Source: an uncultured Paracoccaceae bacterium
Lineage (GTDB): Bacteria > Pseudomonadota > Alphaproteobacteria > Rhodobacterales > Rhodobacteraceae
NCBI GenBank assembly: GCA_947500005.1
Contig: CANMQJ010000008.1
Coordinates: forward strand, 124,001 to 188,000
DNA: 64,000 nt
Direction of reading: 5' to 3'
Shown: one piece after another, positions 34,317 through 42,785 of the stretch
Numbering within the stretch: the stretch's first letter is position 1
How the letters are laid out: every line of letters starts with the position of its first letter
The notes under the pieces: generated by a model
What the model was told of the DNA's origin: nothing
Seen by the model: only the letters and a program-made list of their open reading frames with translations
Databases searched by the model: none
Position numbers and translations under genes: made by a program

Positions 34317-34424
34317 AGGGGCGCGGCGCCTGGCCCTGCCCTTGGGCGCGTGCGTTTTTCGAGGTTCAAAACCGGGACATGGGCGGCTAGGCTGCGCCTT
34401 GCAGGGGCGCGGGGAGGGCGTTTT

Positions 34425-35858
34425 ATGGATCCGGAACAGCTTGCCGATATCGAGGCGGTCGACCTTGCCGCCGATTTGCGGGCCGGGCGGGCGCGGGCCG
34501 AGGAGGTGATGCGGGCCACGCTGGAGCGGATCGCCGAGGTGAACCCGCAGGTCAATGCCATCGTCGCGCTGCGCGATGCGGACGTGTTGATGGAGGAGGC
34601 GCGCGCCGCCGATGCGGCGGGGCCGCGCGGGGCGCTGCATGGAATGCCGATCGCGGTCAAGGACCTGGCCAATGTCGCGGGGCTGCCGACGACGCAGGGC
34701 TCTCCGCTGTTCCGCGACGCGGTGGCCGCGCGTGACGATATCATGGTGGCGCGGATGCGCGCGGCCGGCGCGATCGTGATCGGCAAGACCAACACGCCGG
34801 AATTCGGGCTGGGCTCGCACACGTTCAACCCGGTCCATGGCGCGACGCGCAACCCCTATGACAGGGCGCGGTCTTGCGGCGGATCCTCGGGCGGGGCGGC
34901 GGTGGCGCTGGCCACGGGGATGGTCGCGCTGGCGGACGGGTCAGACATGATGGGCAGCCTGCGCAACCCCGCGGCCTGGGGCAATGTCTATGGGTACCGG
35001 CCGAGCTGGGGCAGGGTGCCCAGCGAGCCCCATGCCGACAGTTTCCTGCACCAGCTGTCGACGCTGGGGCCGATGGCGCGCAGCCCGGCCGACCTGGGTC
35101 TGCTGCTGGACGTGATCTCGGGGCCCGATCGGCGCCAGCCGCACGGGATGGCGGCCGAGCCGGTCTCGCCCGTGGCGCCTGCGGCGATGGAGGGGGTACG
35201 GATCGGGTGGCTGGGCGACTGGGGCGGCGCCTTTGCGATGGAGGAAGGGATCGTGCCGCTGTCGGAGGCCGCGCTGGCGGAGTTCGAGGCGCTGGGGGCC
35301 GTGGTGGAGCCTGTGGCGCCCCCCTTCGATGCCGATGCGATGTGGGAGAGCTGGACCACCTTGCGGTCCTGGACGGTGGCGGCGGGGCTGGCGCCGCTGG
35401 CCGACCGGCGCGACGCGCTGAAGGACAGCGCGCAATGGGAGCTGGACCGGGGGCTGGCGCTTTCGGCGATGGAGGTTCACCGGGCCAGCGTCATCCGGTC
35501 GGACTGGTTCAGGGCGGCGGCCGAACTGTTCGACCGCTACGACGCGCTGGTGCTGCCCTCGGCCCAGGTCTGGCCCTTCGATGTCGAGACGCCCTGGCCC
35601 CCGGAGGTGGCGGGGCGCGCGATGGATACCTATCACCGCTGGATGCAGGTGGTGATCCCGGTCAGCCTGATCGGCCTTCCCTGCCTGGCCCTGCCGGCGG
35701 GGTTCGGGGCGCAGGGCCTGCCGATGGGGGTACAGGTTTTCGGCCCGCGCGGCAGCGATGCGCGGCTGTTGTCGCTGGGCGCGGCCTATCACGCGCGGAC
35801 CCGATGGCCGCAGCGCCGTCCGGCCCTCAGGCGAGAGAAGGAGGTGGCCCATGGATAG
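34425..35858 (+). CDS. Amidase-signature family hydrolase
   Basis: A 477-residue amidase of the AS superfamily. The Ser-cisSer-Lys triad is intact: Lys79 in AVKDLANV, Ser154 in CGGSSGG and nucleophile Ser178, 24 residues later as in FAAH. The loop before the nucleophile reads GSDMMGS instead of the usual GSDTGGS, which could alter the oxyanion hole or the substrate. It is not a GatA, since no gatB/gatC neighbours exist and the C-terminus differs. A GGGGAGGG site precedes the ATG at 34425. It overlaps the next gene by eight bases. Confidence 0.9.
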   Translation: MDPEQLADIEAVDLAADLRAGRARAEEVMRATLERIAEVNPQVNAIVALRDADVLMEEARAADAAGPRGALHGMPIAVKDLANVAGLPTTQGSPLFRDAVAARDDIMVARMRAAGAIVIGKTNTPEFGLGSHTFNPVHGATRNPYDRARSCGGSSGGAAVALATGMVALADGSDMMGSLRNPAAWGNVYGYRPSWGRVPSEPHADSFLHQLSTLGPMARSPADLGLLLDVISGPDRRQPHGMAAEPVSPVAPAAMEGVRIGWLGDWGGAFAMEEGIVPLSEAALAEFEALGAVVEPVAPPFDADAMWESWTTLRSWTVAAGLAPLADRRDALKDSAQWELDRGLALSAMEVHRASVIRSDWFRAAAELFDRYDALVLPSAQVWPFDVETPWPPEVAGRAMDTYHRWMQVVIPVSLIGLPCLALPAGFGAQGLPMGVQVFGPRGSDARLLSLGAAYHARTRWPQRRPALRREKEVAHG

Positions 35859-36654
35859 GCCATTTGGCGTTCCGCCGCTGCGACCCGCGCGGATGGAGAT
35901 GCTGTGGACCGCGCTGCGGCAGGGCTGGCGCGACCTGCTGGCGGCGCCGCAATACGCCTTGCTGTTCTCGGCTGTCTACGTGCTGGGCGGCTGGCTGATC
36001 GCCTGGATCACGCTGCGGACGGGCACGAGTTTCTGGCTGGTGCTGGCCGCCATCGGTTTTCCGCTGCTTGGACCCTTCGCGGCCGTGGGGCTCTACGAGG
36101 TGTCCAACCGGCTGGAGCGCGGCGAGCCCCTGCGGCCGGGCGCGATCCTGGGCGTGGTGCTGAAGCAGTCGAGCCGGCAATTGCCGTCGATCTGCGCGGT
36201 GATCGTGGTGATCTTTCTCTTCTGGTTCTTTCTCGGGCACATGATCTTTGCCCTGTTCCTGGGGCTGTCGACGATGACCAACATCTCGAGCTCCTACGAG
36301 GTGTTCCTGACATTCGACGGGCTGGCGATGCTGGGTGTCGGCACCATCGTGGGGGCGCTTTTCGCGCTGCTTCTCTACATGATCACGGTCCTGTCGATTC
36401 CGATGCTGCTGGACCGCGAGCTGGATTTCGTGACGGCGATGATCTCGAGCTATGCCTATGTCTCGACGAATTTCACGGTGATGATCGTCTGGGCAGCGGT
36501 CCTGGCTCTTCTGACCTTTGCCGCGCTGCTGCCGGGGTTCCTGGGGCTGGTGATCGTGCTGCCCTGGCTGGGCCATGCCAGCTGGCACCTCTACCGCCAG
36601 ATCGCGGTGACCGAGGAAGAGACCGCGCCGGAGAGCGCGGCGCAGCCTGCCTGA
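35851..36654 (+). CDS. DUF2189 integral membrane protein
   Basis: A 267-residue membrane protein with about six hydrophobic segments. The pattern [12 protein letters not shown], then [24 protein letters not shown], is typical of DUF2189, whose function is unknown. The ATG at 35851 overlaps the amidase stop by eight bases and has GGAGGTG upstream, so the two are coupled. The C-terminus is acidic and cytoplasmic. The stop abuts the inverted REP-like repeat at 36654. Confidence 0.85.
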   Translation: MDRPFGVPPLRPARMEMLWTALRQGWRDLLAAPQYALLFSAVYVLGGWLIAWITLRTGTSFWLVLAAIGFPLLGPFAAVGLYEVSNRLERGEPLRPGAILGVVLKQSSRQLPSICAVIVVIFLFWFFLGHMIFALFLGLSTMTNISSSYEVFLTFDGLAMLGVGTIVGALFALLLYMITVLSIPMLLDRELDFVTAMISSYAYVSTNFTVMIVWAAVLALLTFAALLPGFLGLVIVLPWLGHASWHLYRQIAVTEEETAPESAAQPA

Positions 36655-36695
36655 GGCGCGACCGCAGCGCGCGGGACGCGCGCTGCCGGGCCCAA
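36654..36695 (-). repeat. REP-like palindromic repeat, copy B (inverted)
   Basis: The reverse complement of this 42-base unit matches 6287-6328 at 40 of 42 positions, including the 10-base-pair stem. It begins at the last base of the DUF2189 stop codon and precedes a convergent gene, the same placement as copy A. A further short match (GCTCCCGCAC) lies nearby in both loci, so the full element may be longer. Confidence 0.8.
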
Positions 36696-36739
36696 ACGGA
36701 GGAGGCGGGCCGGAGGCCCGTCGAGGGAGTGCGGGAGCG

Positions 36740-36955
36740 CTACGGCTCCTCCCGGCCCATCGCCACGAGACGGGCGCGCAAGCCTTGGGCCTGGGCCAGC
36801 CCGGCATCGAGTGCGTAGACATAGGCGTGGGTCAGGTAGAAGCCCGCCGCCTCCTCCCGCGCGGCCTGCTCGGCCGCTTCGGCATAGAGCGTGGCGAGCA
36901 CGGCGAGATCGCCGAGTTGGTGCGCCTCGAGCAGGCGTTGGTCGAGATCGTTCAT
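36740..36955 (-). CDS. Small hypothetical protein coupled to the Rieske oxygenase
   Basis: A 71-residue helical protein starting MNDLDQRLLEAHQLGDL. Its ATG at 36955 overlaps the oxygenase TGA (ATGA), so it is translated from the same message. The repeated alanine and glutamate helices (AVLATLYAEAAEQAAREEAAGFYLTHAYVYALD, residues 18-50, not quoted in full elsewhere) resemble a tetratricopeptide-like pair. I do not recognise a named family. It could be a small partner or chaperone of the oxygenase. The longer upstream reading frame is a shadow of the oxygenase. Confidence 0.75.
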   Translation of the reverse strand: MNDLDQRLLEAHQLGDLAVLATLYAEAAEQAAREEAAGFYLTHAYVYALDAGLAQAQGLRARLVAMGREEP

Positions 36956-38109
36956 TCGGCCGCCAACCCTGTCCGGTGCGCCTCGAGCTTGGCCGCGACC
37001 CAGTCGTGGAACAGGTGGGTGGGGCCGTCCATCGCGGGCGAGAAACGCCCGCCGTCGAAACCGGGGGCGGCGCGGCCGCGTTGCATCCCCTCGACGACGA
37101 AGATGTCCTCCTCGAAGACCTGTTTCCAGAGCCGGGCGTTGTTGGCGCGCAGCGCCGGGTCGGTGTCGGGGGTGGCGTAGAACAGGTGGACATGTTCGCG
37201 CGTGCGGTCCTGCGCCACGGGGGTCAGCACGATGGCGAAGCTGTGGTCGCGATGCACGCCCAGCAGGACGTTGGGAAAGACCGCGACATATTCGGCGGCG
37301 GTGTCCCATTTGTCGCCAAGGCCGGGGAAATCGGGGAATGTCCTGCCCGCTTCGCCTGCGAGCTGGCGATAGACCAGGGTGCCCTGGCCGGAATATTTCC
37401 CCGGCGCCTCGATGTGATAGTGATCCTCGAGCCGCGAATAGCTGTTCAGCCCGGGATGAACCCAGGGCAGGTGGTAGCTTTCGCAGTAGTTCTCGACCGC
37501 GAGTTTCCAGTTGCAGTTCACGTCGAGGGTAAAGGCGCTGTCGGGGCCGCCGTGATATTGCGGCTGTTCGAACTCGGCCCAGCGGGCGATCAGGTCGCCA
37601 TGCACCTCGGCGAAGTCGGGCGCCGTTCCCGAGACGTTGATCCAGACCACGTCGCGCCAGATATGGCTGCGCACCTCGATCAGGCCCAGCTCGTCACGCC
37701 GGATGCCCTCGTGCCTGTTCTGGCCCGGTCCGCCGACATGCGGGGTCGAGACCAGCTTGCCTTGCGTGGAGTAGCACCAGCTGTGATAGGGGCAACGGAT
37801 CGCGCCCTCGATCTTGCGGGGTTCGGCCACGAGGATCATGCCGCGGTGGCGGCAGATGTTCTGGAAGACGCGGACCTGCCCCTCGCGGTCGCGCAGCAGC
37901 AGGAGCGGCATCCCGAGGAAGTCCATCGGCACCGCGTCGCCCGGCTCGGGCACGTCGCCCGTCACGGCGAACCCGGCCCAGCCATCCATCAGCAATGCAC
38001 GGCTTTCCTCGGCATGAACGGCCGGGTCGGTGTAATGCGCGTTCGAGAGGCCGTGCGCCCGTTCGATCGGCTGGCGGACGTCACGGAGCGAGGTGATGGA
38101 CTCTGGCAT
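36952..38109 (-). CDS. Rieske non-haem iron oxygenase, alpha subunit
   Basis: A 385-residue ring-hydroxylating-type oxygenase. The Rieske cluster motifs CRHRG and CPYHSW lie near residues 85-110. The mononuclear iron ligands are in the region ENYCESYHLPWVHPGL, with Asp in the C-terminal part. This architecture covers aromatic dioxygenases but also betaine/choline-type N-oxygenases; the motif layout slightly favours the latter group. No reductase or beta subunit gene is adjacent. An XRE regulator lies 102 bases upstream on the same strand, and a 71-residue protein is coupled downstream. Confidence 0.9.
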   Translation of the reverse strand: MPESITSLRDVRQPIERAHGLSNAHYTDPAVHAEESRALLMDGWAGFAVTGDVPEPGDAVPMDFLGMPLLLLRDREGQVRVFQNICRHRGMILVAEPRKIEGAIRCPYHSWCYSTQGKLVSTPHVGGPGQNRHEGIRRDELGLIEVRSHIWRDVVWINVSGTAPDFAEVHGDLIARWAEFEQPQYHGGPDSAFTLDVNCNWKLAVENYCESYHLPWVHPGLNSYSRLEDHYHIEAPGKYSGQGTLVYRQLAGEAGRTFPDFPGLGDKWDTAAEYVAVFPNVLLGVHRDHSFAIVLTPVAQDRTREHVHLFYATPDTDPALRANNARLWKQVFEEDIFVVEGMQRGRAAPGFDGGRFSPAMDGPTHLFHDWVAAKLEAHRTGLAAE

Positions 38110-38211
38110 GGCTGATTCTCCCGTTTGCGGCAGGAGAACATTTTTGCCTGTCCCTCGTCCGAACCGGCTGCGACCCGGGGCGTTCCCACAGCGACATAGG
38201 GCGCGAAGGGC

Positions 38212-39021
38212 TCAGCGAAAGCTGTCGCCGGTCTTGAGCAGGCGGCGATGGAAGCCCACCAGTTCCTCCTCGTCGCGGAAACCGGTGCTGCGCGCGGCAT
38301 CCAGAATCCGGCCTGTGTCGTGTCCGAGGAATTCGTAGACCATGCGCGTGATCCGGTCGCCGGTGGCGTTCTCGCGTGTTGTGCGCGCCGCGTAGCCGAC
38401 CCAGTAGTTGTTCTCGAAGGAGGCCACGCGCGCCAGGTAGTTGAAGGAGCAGGTCATCCCGTTGCGGCGCGAGACCACCAGCGCGATCCCGTCATCCTGC
38501 CGCGTGGCAAAGCCGCGGAACTCGCGCGCGCCGGCAGAGACGGGCAGGCCCTGCTGCTGCATCGCTTCCTTGGCCTCGAACCCGCGAAGGAAGGTGGCGC
38601 CCCCCTCGCGGAAGATGCGCACGATCCCGACCATGAATTGCGCATAGTTGACGAAGCTGCGGCGGCTGAAGCGGTAGAGGCCCGAGGGGAAGTGATCCTC
38701 GGTAAGGCCGTGCACGGCGGGGCCGAAGAACTCCTTGAGATGGGGGCCCGTCAGGACCTGCCCCTCGTCGCCGATCTCGTCCACCGGGTCGAGCAGGATG
38801 CGCGCGTCGACCTCGAAGAAGCGGCAGATCTTGTCGAGCACGTCCGGGCGCGGAAAGCTTTCGCCCGAAAGGTAGCGGTTGTACTGCGTGCGGTTTATGC
38901 CGAGCTGTCGCGACAGTTCGGAAATCGACGGGTAGTGTCGGGACAGCCGCCGGAGGTTCTCGCCGAACATGCTGCGCAATTCGGCGGGACTCCGCGGTTT
39001 CGTGCGATGTGACGGGGCCAT
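38212..39021 (-). CDS. XRE-type helix-turn-helix transcriptional regulator
   Basis: A 269-residue protein with an N-terminal HTH (ISELSRQLGINRTQYNRYLSGESFPRP) at about residues 32-58, shown here as SELSRQLGINRTQYNRYLSG. The remaining 200 residues form an effector-like domain that I do not recognise. The ATG at 39021 was chosen over the one at 39084 because the intervening residues are not conserved in character; both have weak ribosome sites. It is upstream of the Rieske oxygenase on the same strand and probably controls it or itself. Confidence 0.82.
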   Translation of the reverse strand: MAPSHRTKPRSPAELRSMFGENLRRLSRHYPSISELSRQLGINRTQYNRYLSGESFPRPDVLDKICRFFEVDARILLDPVDEIGDEGQVLTGPHLKEFFGPAVHGLTEDHFPSGLYRFSRRSFVNYAQFMVGIVRIFREGGATFLRGFEAKEAMQQQGLPVSAGAREFRGFATRQDDGIALVVSRRNGMTCSFNYLARVASFENNYWVGYAARTTRENATGDRITRMVYEFLGHDTGRILDAARSTGFRDEEELVGFHRRLLKTGDSFR

Positions 39022-39259
39022 GTGGTTCGAAGCAATTCTTTCAATCTTCGCCAGAGGTGTCGGCGCAAATGGATCGGCAACCATGCCGTGTGGTGCAATT
39101 TTGACGCTTTTGTCACTAAATAGCGTCAGGTGAGGTGCCGACGCACGTCAGGAAGCTACGCCTTCGGACACAAAATGCAATAGCATGACACGGATTTTTC
39201 AATGTGCGCGATGTGGCCGATGCCACAGACTGGCATCCGGCAGTTATTGGGGCAGGTAA

Positions 39260-39595
39260 ATGTTTGGTATCGTTCTGTGGAGTGATCCGGATGACCGGAA
39301 AGCGGTCATCTGGTGTGAGGATCATGGCGAACTCGCCTTTCTGCAACGCGATCGCGAGGACCGGGCTGTTCCTCTCGAGGCGGGAGACTGGGTGACGTTC
39401 GCGGTGACCGTATCGGGCAGGATGCGGCTGGCATATGACGTGGAGGTGATGGAGCAGGCCAGCGCGCCGGCCTTGCCTGTGCGGCTGGCCGAGGCGGCTG
39501 TGGGCATGGGCGGCGCCGAGGTGGTTGTGCTGCACGCAAGCGCGCGGCACGGCCCCCACGACGACTCCTTGGAAGAGCGGCGCGACACGGCCTGA
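39260..39595 (+). CDS. Conserved hypothetical small protein
   Basis: A 111-residue protein starting MFGIVLWSDPDDRKAVIWCE, with GGGGCAGG a few bases upstream. The first 65 residues look like a small beta-barrel (GDWVTFAVTVSGRMRLAYDVEV), and the C-terminus is low-complexity. It might be an OB- or SH3-like fold resembling cold-shock proteins in size, but the RNP motifs are absent. The function is unknown. It is divergent from the XRE regulator across about 240 bases of AT-richer DNA with no other gene. Confidence 0.7.
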   Translation: MFGIVLWSDPDDRKAVIWCEDHGELAFLQRDREDRAVPLEAGDWVTFAVTVSGRMRLAYDVEVMEQASAPALPVRLAEAAVGMGGAEVVVLHASARHGPHDDSLEERRDTA

Positions 39596-39620
39596 AGACG
39601 GCGCGCCGCGAAGGGCGGGG

Positions 39621-40181
39621 TCAGTCGCCCCGCAGCAGCGCGGCGACGCCGGTACGCGCGATCTCGACCAGGCCCAGCGGGCGCATCAGGTCGGCGAAGG
39701 CGTCGATCTTTTCCGGGGCGCCGGTGATCTCGAAGACGAAGGAGTTGAGCGTGCTGTCGACCACGTTGGCGCGGAAGATGTCGGCAAGGCGCAGCGCCTC
39801 GACCCGCTTGTCCCCCTCGCCCACGACCTTGAGCATGGCAAGCTCGCGCTCGACCGAGGGGCCCTCGACGGTCAGGTCATGGACCTCGTGGACCGGTACG
39901 ATGCGGCCGAGCTGGGCCTTGATCTGCTCGATCACCTGCGGCGTGCCGGTGGTGACGATCGTGATGCGCGACAGGTGACCGGTATGATCCACCTCGGCCA
40001 CGGTCAGGCTTTCGATGTTGTAGCCGCGCCCGGAGAAGAGGCCGATCACGCGGGCCAGAACGCCGGGCTCGTTTTCGACCAGCAGCGCGATGGTGTGACG
40101 CTCCTGCACGTCCGAGAAGGTGGGCCGCAGGTTGTAGGCGGAGTGGCTCGTGGAGCCTTGCTTGATATGTAGGGCAGACAT
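39621..40181 (-). CDS. ilvH: Acetolactate synthase small (regulatory) subunit
   Basis: A 186-residue regulatory subunit for branched-chain amino acid synthesis. The ACT domain begins at about residue 27 (HTIALLVENEPGVLARVIGLFSGRG, quoted as LVENEPGVLARVIGLF) and gives valine feedback. The C-terminal half activates the catalytic subunit. The ATG at 40181 was chosen; a longer frame from 40295 reads into the divergent GFA promoter. It is 545 bases downstream of the ilvI-type gene with a plus-strand GFA gene between, so it is not in a simple operon with it. Confidence 0.95.
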   Translation of the reverse strand: MSALHIKQGSTSHSAYNLRPTFSDVQERHTIALLVENEPGVLARVIGLFSGRGYNIESLTVAEVDHTGHLSRITIVTTGTPQVIEQIKAQLGRIVPVHEVHDLTVEGPSVERELAMLKVVGEGDKRVEALRLADIFRANVVDSTLNSFVFEITGAPEKIDAFADLMRPLGLVEIARTGVAALLRGD

Positions 40182-40279
40182 TTCGATATCTCTCTTTTGA
40201 TCCGTCGTATTTGGCTGGACATGTCTGGCGTGACTGGGGGAGGCTCCTAAAAGAAGGACAATTCTGGAGGGAACGGTCG

Positions 40280-40711
40280 ATGGAAGGAACGCCAAAACGC
40301 GCCACGTGCTTTTGCGGCGCGGTCGAGGTTGAGGTCTCGGGTCCGGCGGTTTCGCAGGGATACTGCCATTGTGGCAGTTGTCGTGCGTTCACCGCGCAAC
40401 CGTTTATCGCTTACGCGATTTGGCCTGCTCCAAATGTTTCCGTCACGCGCGGCGACGCGAGCCTTGCCGCGGCGCCGCGTAACGACATGACGACCCATCG
40501 GTTCTGCAAGGACTGCGGAGGCCATGTGATGAACGAACTGAACGGTGGCGCGGTCGTGGACGTCTACCCTATGATAATCGAAGGCCACAGGTTCGAACCC
40601 CAAGCCCATATGTGCTACGCGGAACGTGTCATCGACTTCCGCGACGGGCTTCCGAAATACCGGGATATGACCGAAAGATCCGGCGGATCGGGCCAGTTGA
40701 TCCCCGAGTAG
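40280..40711 (+). CDS. GFA-family zinc protein (second copy)
   Basis: A 143-residue GFA-fold protein with zinc motifs CFCGAVEVEV, CHCGSCR and FCKDCGGH. It is only distantly similar to the one at 3716. The ATG at 40280 has GGAGGGAACGG upstream. It is inserted between ilvH (divergent) and the acetolactate synthase gene (convergent), splitting the usual ilvIH order, so it is probably a local insertion. The activity is unknown; some relatives act on glutathione adducts. Confidence 0.85.
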   Translation: MEGTPKRATCFCGAVEVEVSGPAVSQGYCHCGSCRAFTAQPFIAYAIWPAPNVSVTRGDASLAAAPRNDMTTHRFCKDCGGHVMNELNGGAVVDVYPMIIEGHRFEPQAHMCYAERVIDFRDGLPKYRDMTERSGGSGQLIPE

Positions 40712-40725
40712 TTCAACACTCTGCA

Positions 40726-42477
40726 TCACACCAGCACCGCGCCGCCGGCCTGGATGACGCCCTGAGTATCGGCCTCGCCCAGCAGCATTTCGTTATGCGC
40801 CTTGCCCGACGGGATCATCGGGAAGCAGTTCTCGTGCTTTTCCACCAAACAGTCGAAGATGACGGGGCCGTCATATTCCAGCATCTCCATGATGGCGTCG
40901 TCGAGATCCCTGGGGTCCTTGCAGAGGATGCCCTTGGCGCCGAAGGCTTCGGCGAGTTTGACGAAATCGGGCAGTGCCTCGGACCAGCTGTGGGAATAGC
41001 GCTCGCCATGCAGGAGTTCCTGCCACTGGCGCACCATGCCGAGCCGTTCGTTGTTGAGGATGAACTGCTTGACCGGGAGGCGGTACTGCACCGCGGTGCC
41101 CATCTCCTGCATGTTCATCAGCCATGACGCCTCGCCCGCGACGTTGATCACGAGCGCGTCCGGATGCGCGATCTGCACGCCGATCGAAGCTGGGGTGCCG
41201 TAGCCCATCGTGCCGAGGCCGCCGCTTGTCATCCAGCGGTTCGGCGCCTCGAAGCCCAGAAACTGCGCCGCCCACATCTGGTGCTGGCCCACCTCGGTGG
41301 TGATGTAGCGGTTGCGGTCCTTGGTCAGCGCCTCGAGCCGTTCGAGCGCGTATTGCGGTTTGATCGAGGTTTCGCTGGCCGTGTAGGCAAGGCAGTTGAC
41401 CTTGCGCCAGTCGGCGATCTGGGCCTGCCATTTCTTCACATTGGCCGCGTCCGTCTTGCGGCCGCGCGACTTCCAGATCTTGAGGATGTCCTCGAGCACA
41501 TGGGCCACGTCGCCGACGATCGGGATGTCGGCCTTGATCACCTTGTTGATCGAGGAGGGATCGATGTCGATATGGGCCTTGATCGAGTTCGGGCTGAACG
41601 CATCCACGCGGCCGGTGATGCGGTCATCGAAGCGCGCGCCGATATTGATCATCAGGTCGCAGTCATGCATCGCCATGTTGGCCTCGTAGAGACCATGCAT
41701 CCCCAGCATTCCCAGCCAGTTCTTGCCCGAGGCGGGATAGGCGCCCAGACCCATCAGGGTCGAGGTGATGGGAAAGCCCGTGGCATCGACCAGTTCGCGC
41801 AGCAGCTGGCTGGCCGCCGGGCCGGAATTGATCACGCCGCCGCCGGTGTAGAAGACCGGGTTCTTGGCGGTTTCCATCGCCGCGACAAGCTCGGTGATCT
41901 CTTCCAGGTCGCCCTTGACGCGCGGCTGGTAATGCGAGGCCGAGGGTTTCGGGCCGCGATATTCGCCGGTTGCGAACTGCACGTCCTTGGGAATGTCGAT
42001 CAGCACCGGGCCGGGGCGGCCCGAGGTCGCGACATGGAACGCCTCGTGGATCGTCGAGGCGAGCCGGTCGGTATCCTTGACCAGCCAGTTATGCTTGGTG
42101 CAGGCGCGGGTGATGCCGACGGTGTCGGCCTCCTGGAAGGCATCCGAGCCGATCATGAAGGTCGGCACCTGGCCAGTGAGGACGATGATCGGGATCGAAT
42201 CCATCAGCGCGTCGGTCAGCCCGGTCACCGCGTTGGTGGCGCCCGGCCCGGAGGTCACAAGCGCCACGCCCGGCTTGCCGGTCGAGCGGGCATAGCCCTC
42301 GGCCGCGTGGACCGCGCCCTGTTCGTGCCGCACGAGGATGTGCCGGATGTCGTTTTGCAGGAAGACCTCGTCATAGATCGGCAGAACGGCGCCGCCAGGA
42401 TATCCGAATACCGTGTCCACGCCCTGATCCTTGAGGGCCTGGACAACCATCTTTGCGCCGGTCATTTCACGTGTCAT
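40726..42477 (-). CDS. ilvI: Acetolactate synthase large (catalytic) subunit
   Basis: A 583-residue ThDP enzyme that makes acetolactate or acetohydroxybutyrate. Landmarks are FGYPGGAVLPIYDE, HEQGAVHAAEGYARS with the catalytic Glu, and GARFDDRITG. The ThDP-metal segment is NVAGEASWLMNMQE, with Glu where many family members have Asp. I chose the ATG at 42477 (MTREMTGAKM), with GGAG eight bases upstream. The next in-frame ATG, 42531, lies directly on the U-tract of the attenuator terminator and has no ribosome site. Expression is controlled by the leader at 42532-42690. The gene could equally be called ilvB or ilvG. Confidence 0.95.
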   Translation of the reverse strand: MTREMTGAKMVVQALKDQGVDTVFGYPGGAVLPIYDEVFLQNDIRHILVRHEQGAVHAAEGYARSTGKPGVALVTSGPGATNAVTGLTDALMDSIPIIVLTGQVPTFMIGSDAFQEADTVGITRACTKHNWLVKDTDRLASTIHEAFHVATSGRPGPVLIDIPKDVQFATGEYRGPKPSASHYQPRVKGDLEEITELVAAMETAKNPVFYTGGGVINSGPAASQLLRELVDATGFPITSTLMGLGAYPASGKNWLGMLGMHGLYEANMAMHDCDLMINIGARFDDRITGRVDAFSPNSIKAHIDIDPSSINKVIKADIPIVGDVAHVLEDILKIWKSRGRKTDAANVKKWQAQIADWRKVNCLAYTASETSIKPQYALERLEALTKDRNRYITTEVGQHQMWAAQFLGFEAPNRWMTSGGLGTMGYGTPASIGVQIAHPDALVINVAGEASWLMNMQEMGTAVQYRLPVKQFILNNERLGMVRQWQELLHGERYSHSWSEALPDFVKLAEAFGAKGILCKDPRDLDDAIMEMLEYDGPVIFDCLVEKHENCFPMIPSGKAHNEMLLGEADTQGVIQAGGAVLV

Positions 42478-42531
42478 CTGTCTTGCTCCATCCGGGACAT
42501 CGTCACTTCGCTTGGCATCACCGTTCGACAT

Positions 42532-42559
42532 AAAAAAGCCCCCGGGAAGATCCGAGGGC
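42532..42559 (-). terminator. Attenuator terminator of the ilvI leader
   Basis: In the transcript GCCCUCGG pairs with CCGGGGGC (8 pairs, one G-U) around a 6-base loop and is followed by six U. It lies between the leader peptide and the acetolactate synthase start, the expected place for an attenuator. Confidence 0.85.
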
Positions 42560-42600
42560 GCATGGGTTGGATTATGGTTTACCGTCACCGGCCCATGCGC
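42558..42600 (-). promoter_or_regulatory. Antiterminator/pause hairpin of the ilvI leader
   Basis: A perfect 9-base inverted repeat: GCGCAUGGG (42600-42592) and CCCAUGCGC (42566-42558). The first arm lies in the last codons of the leader peptide, and the second shares two bases with the 5' arm of the terminator. A ribosome stalled on upstream Ile/Val codons leaves the first arm free, favouring this hairpin over the terminator. Confidence 0.7.
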
Positions 42601-42632
42601 GTGGTTCCTACGATTACGATTAGGGTCGTCAT
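42585..42632 (-). CDS. ilv leader peptide
   Basis: A 15-residue reading frame MTTLIVIVGTTRMGR, with AAGGGG nine bases before the ATG. Residues 2-11 contain two Ile, two Val, one Leu and four Thr codons in a row, the products and precursor of the pathway it precedes. In-frame ATGs at 42638 and 42650 could extend it to 17 or 21 residues, but the candidate promoter puts transcription start next to 42650, favouring the shorter form. Its end overlaps the first arm of the 42558-42600 hairpin. Confidence 0.8.
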   Translation of the reverse strand: MTTLIVIVGTTRMGR

Positions 42633-42661
42633 AGCCATTGGCCCCTTCATGTCTCGGGCGG

Positions 42662-42690
42662 ACCTTATGAGCCATGCGCCGGAGGGTCAA
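42662..42690 (-). promoter_or_regulatory. Candidate promoter of the ilvI leader transcript
   Basis: On the minus strand TTGACC (42690-42685), a 17-base spacer and TAAGGT (42667-42662). Transcription would start around 42655, a short distance before the leader peptide. Confidence 0.55.
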
Positions 42691-42785
42691 TATCGAAAGG
42701 GACGGGTTCGCGTGAAAATCTGTCCCGAAAGCCGCCTCTTGCGACATTATGTTGCGCAAAAGGCGGTCCGGGGAGGCGTGTTGGG

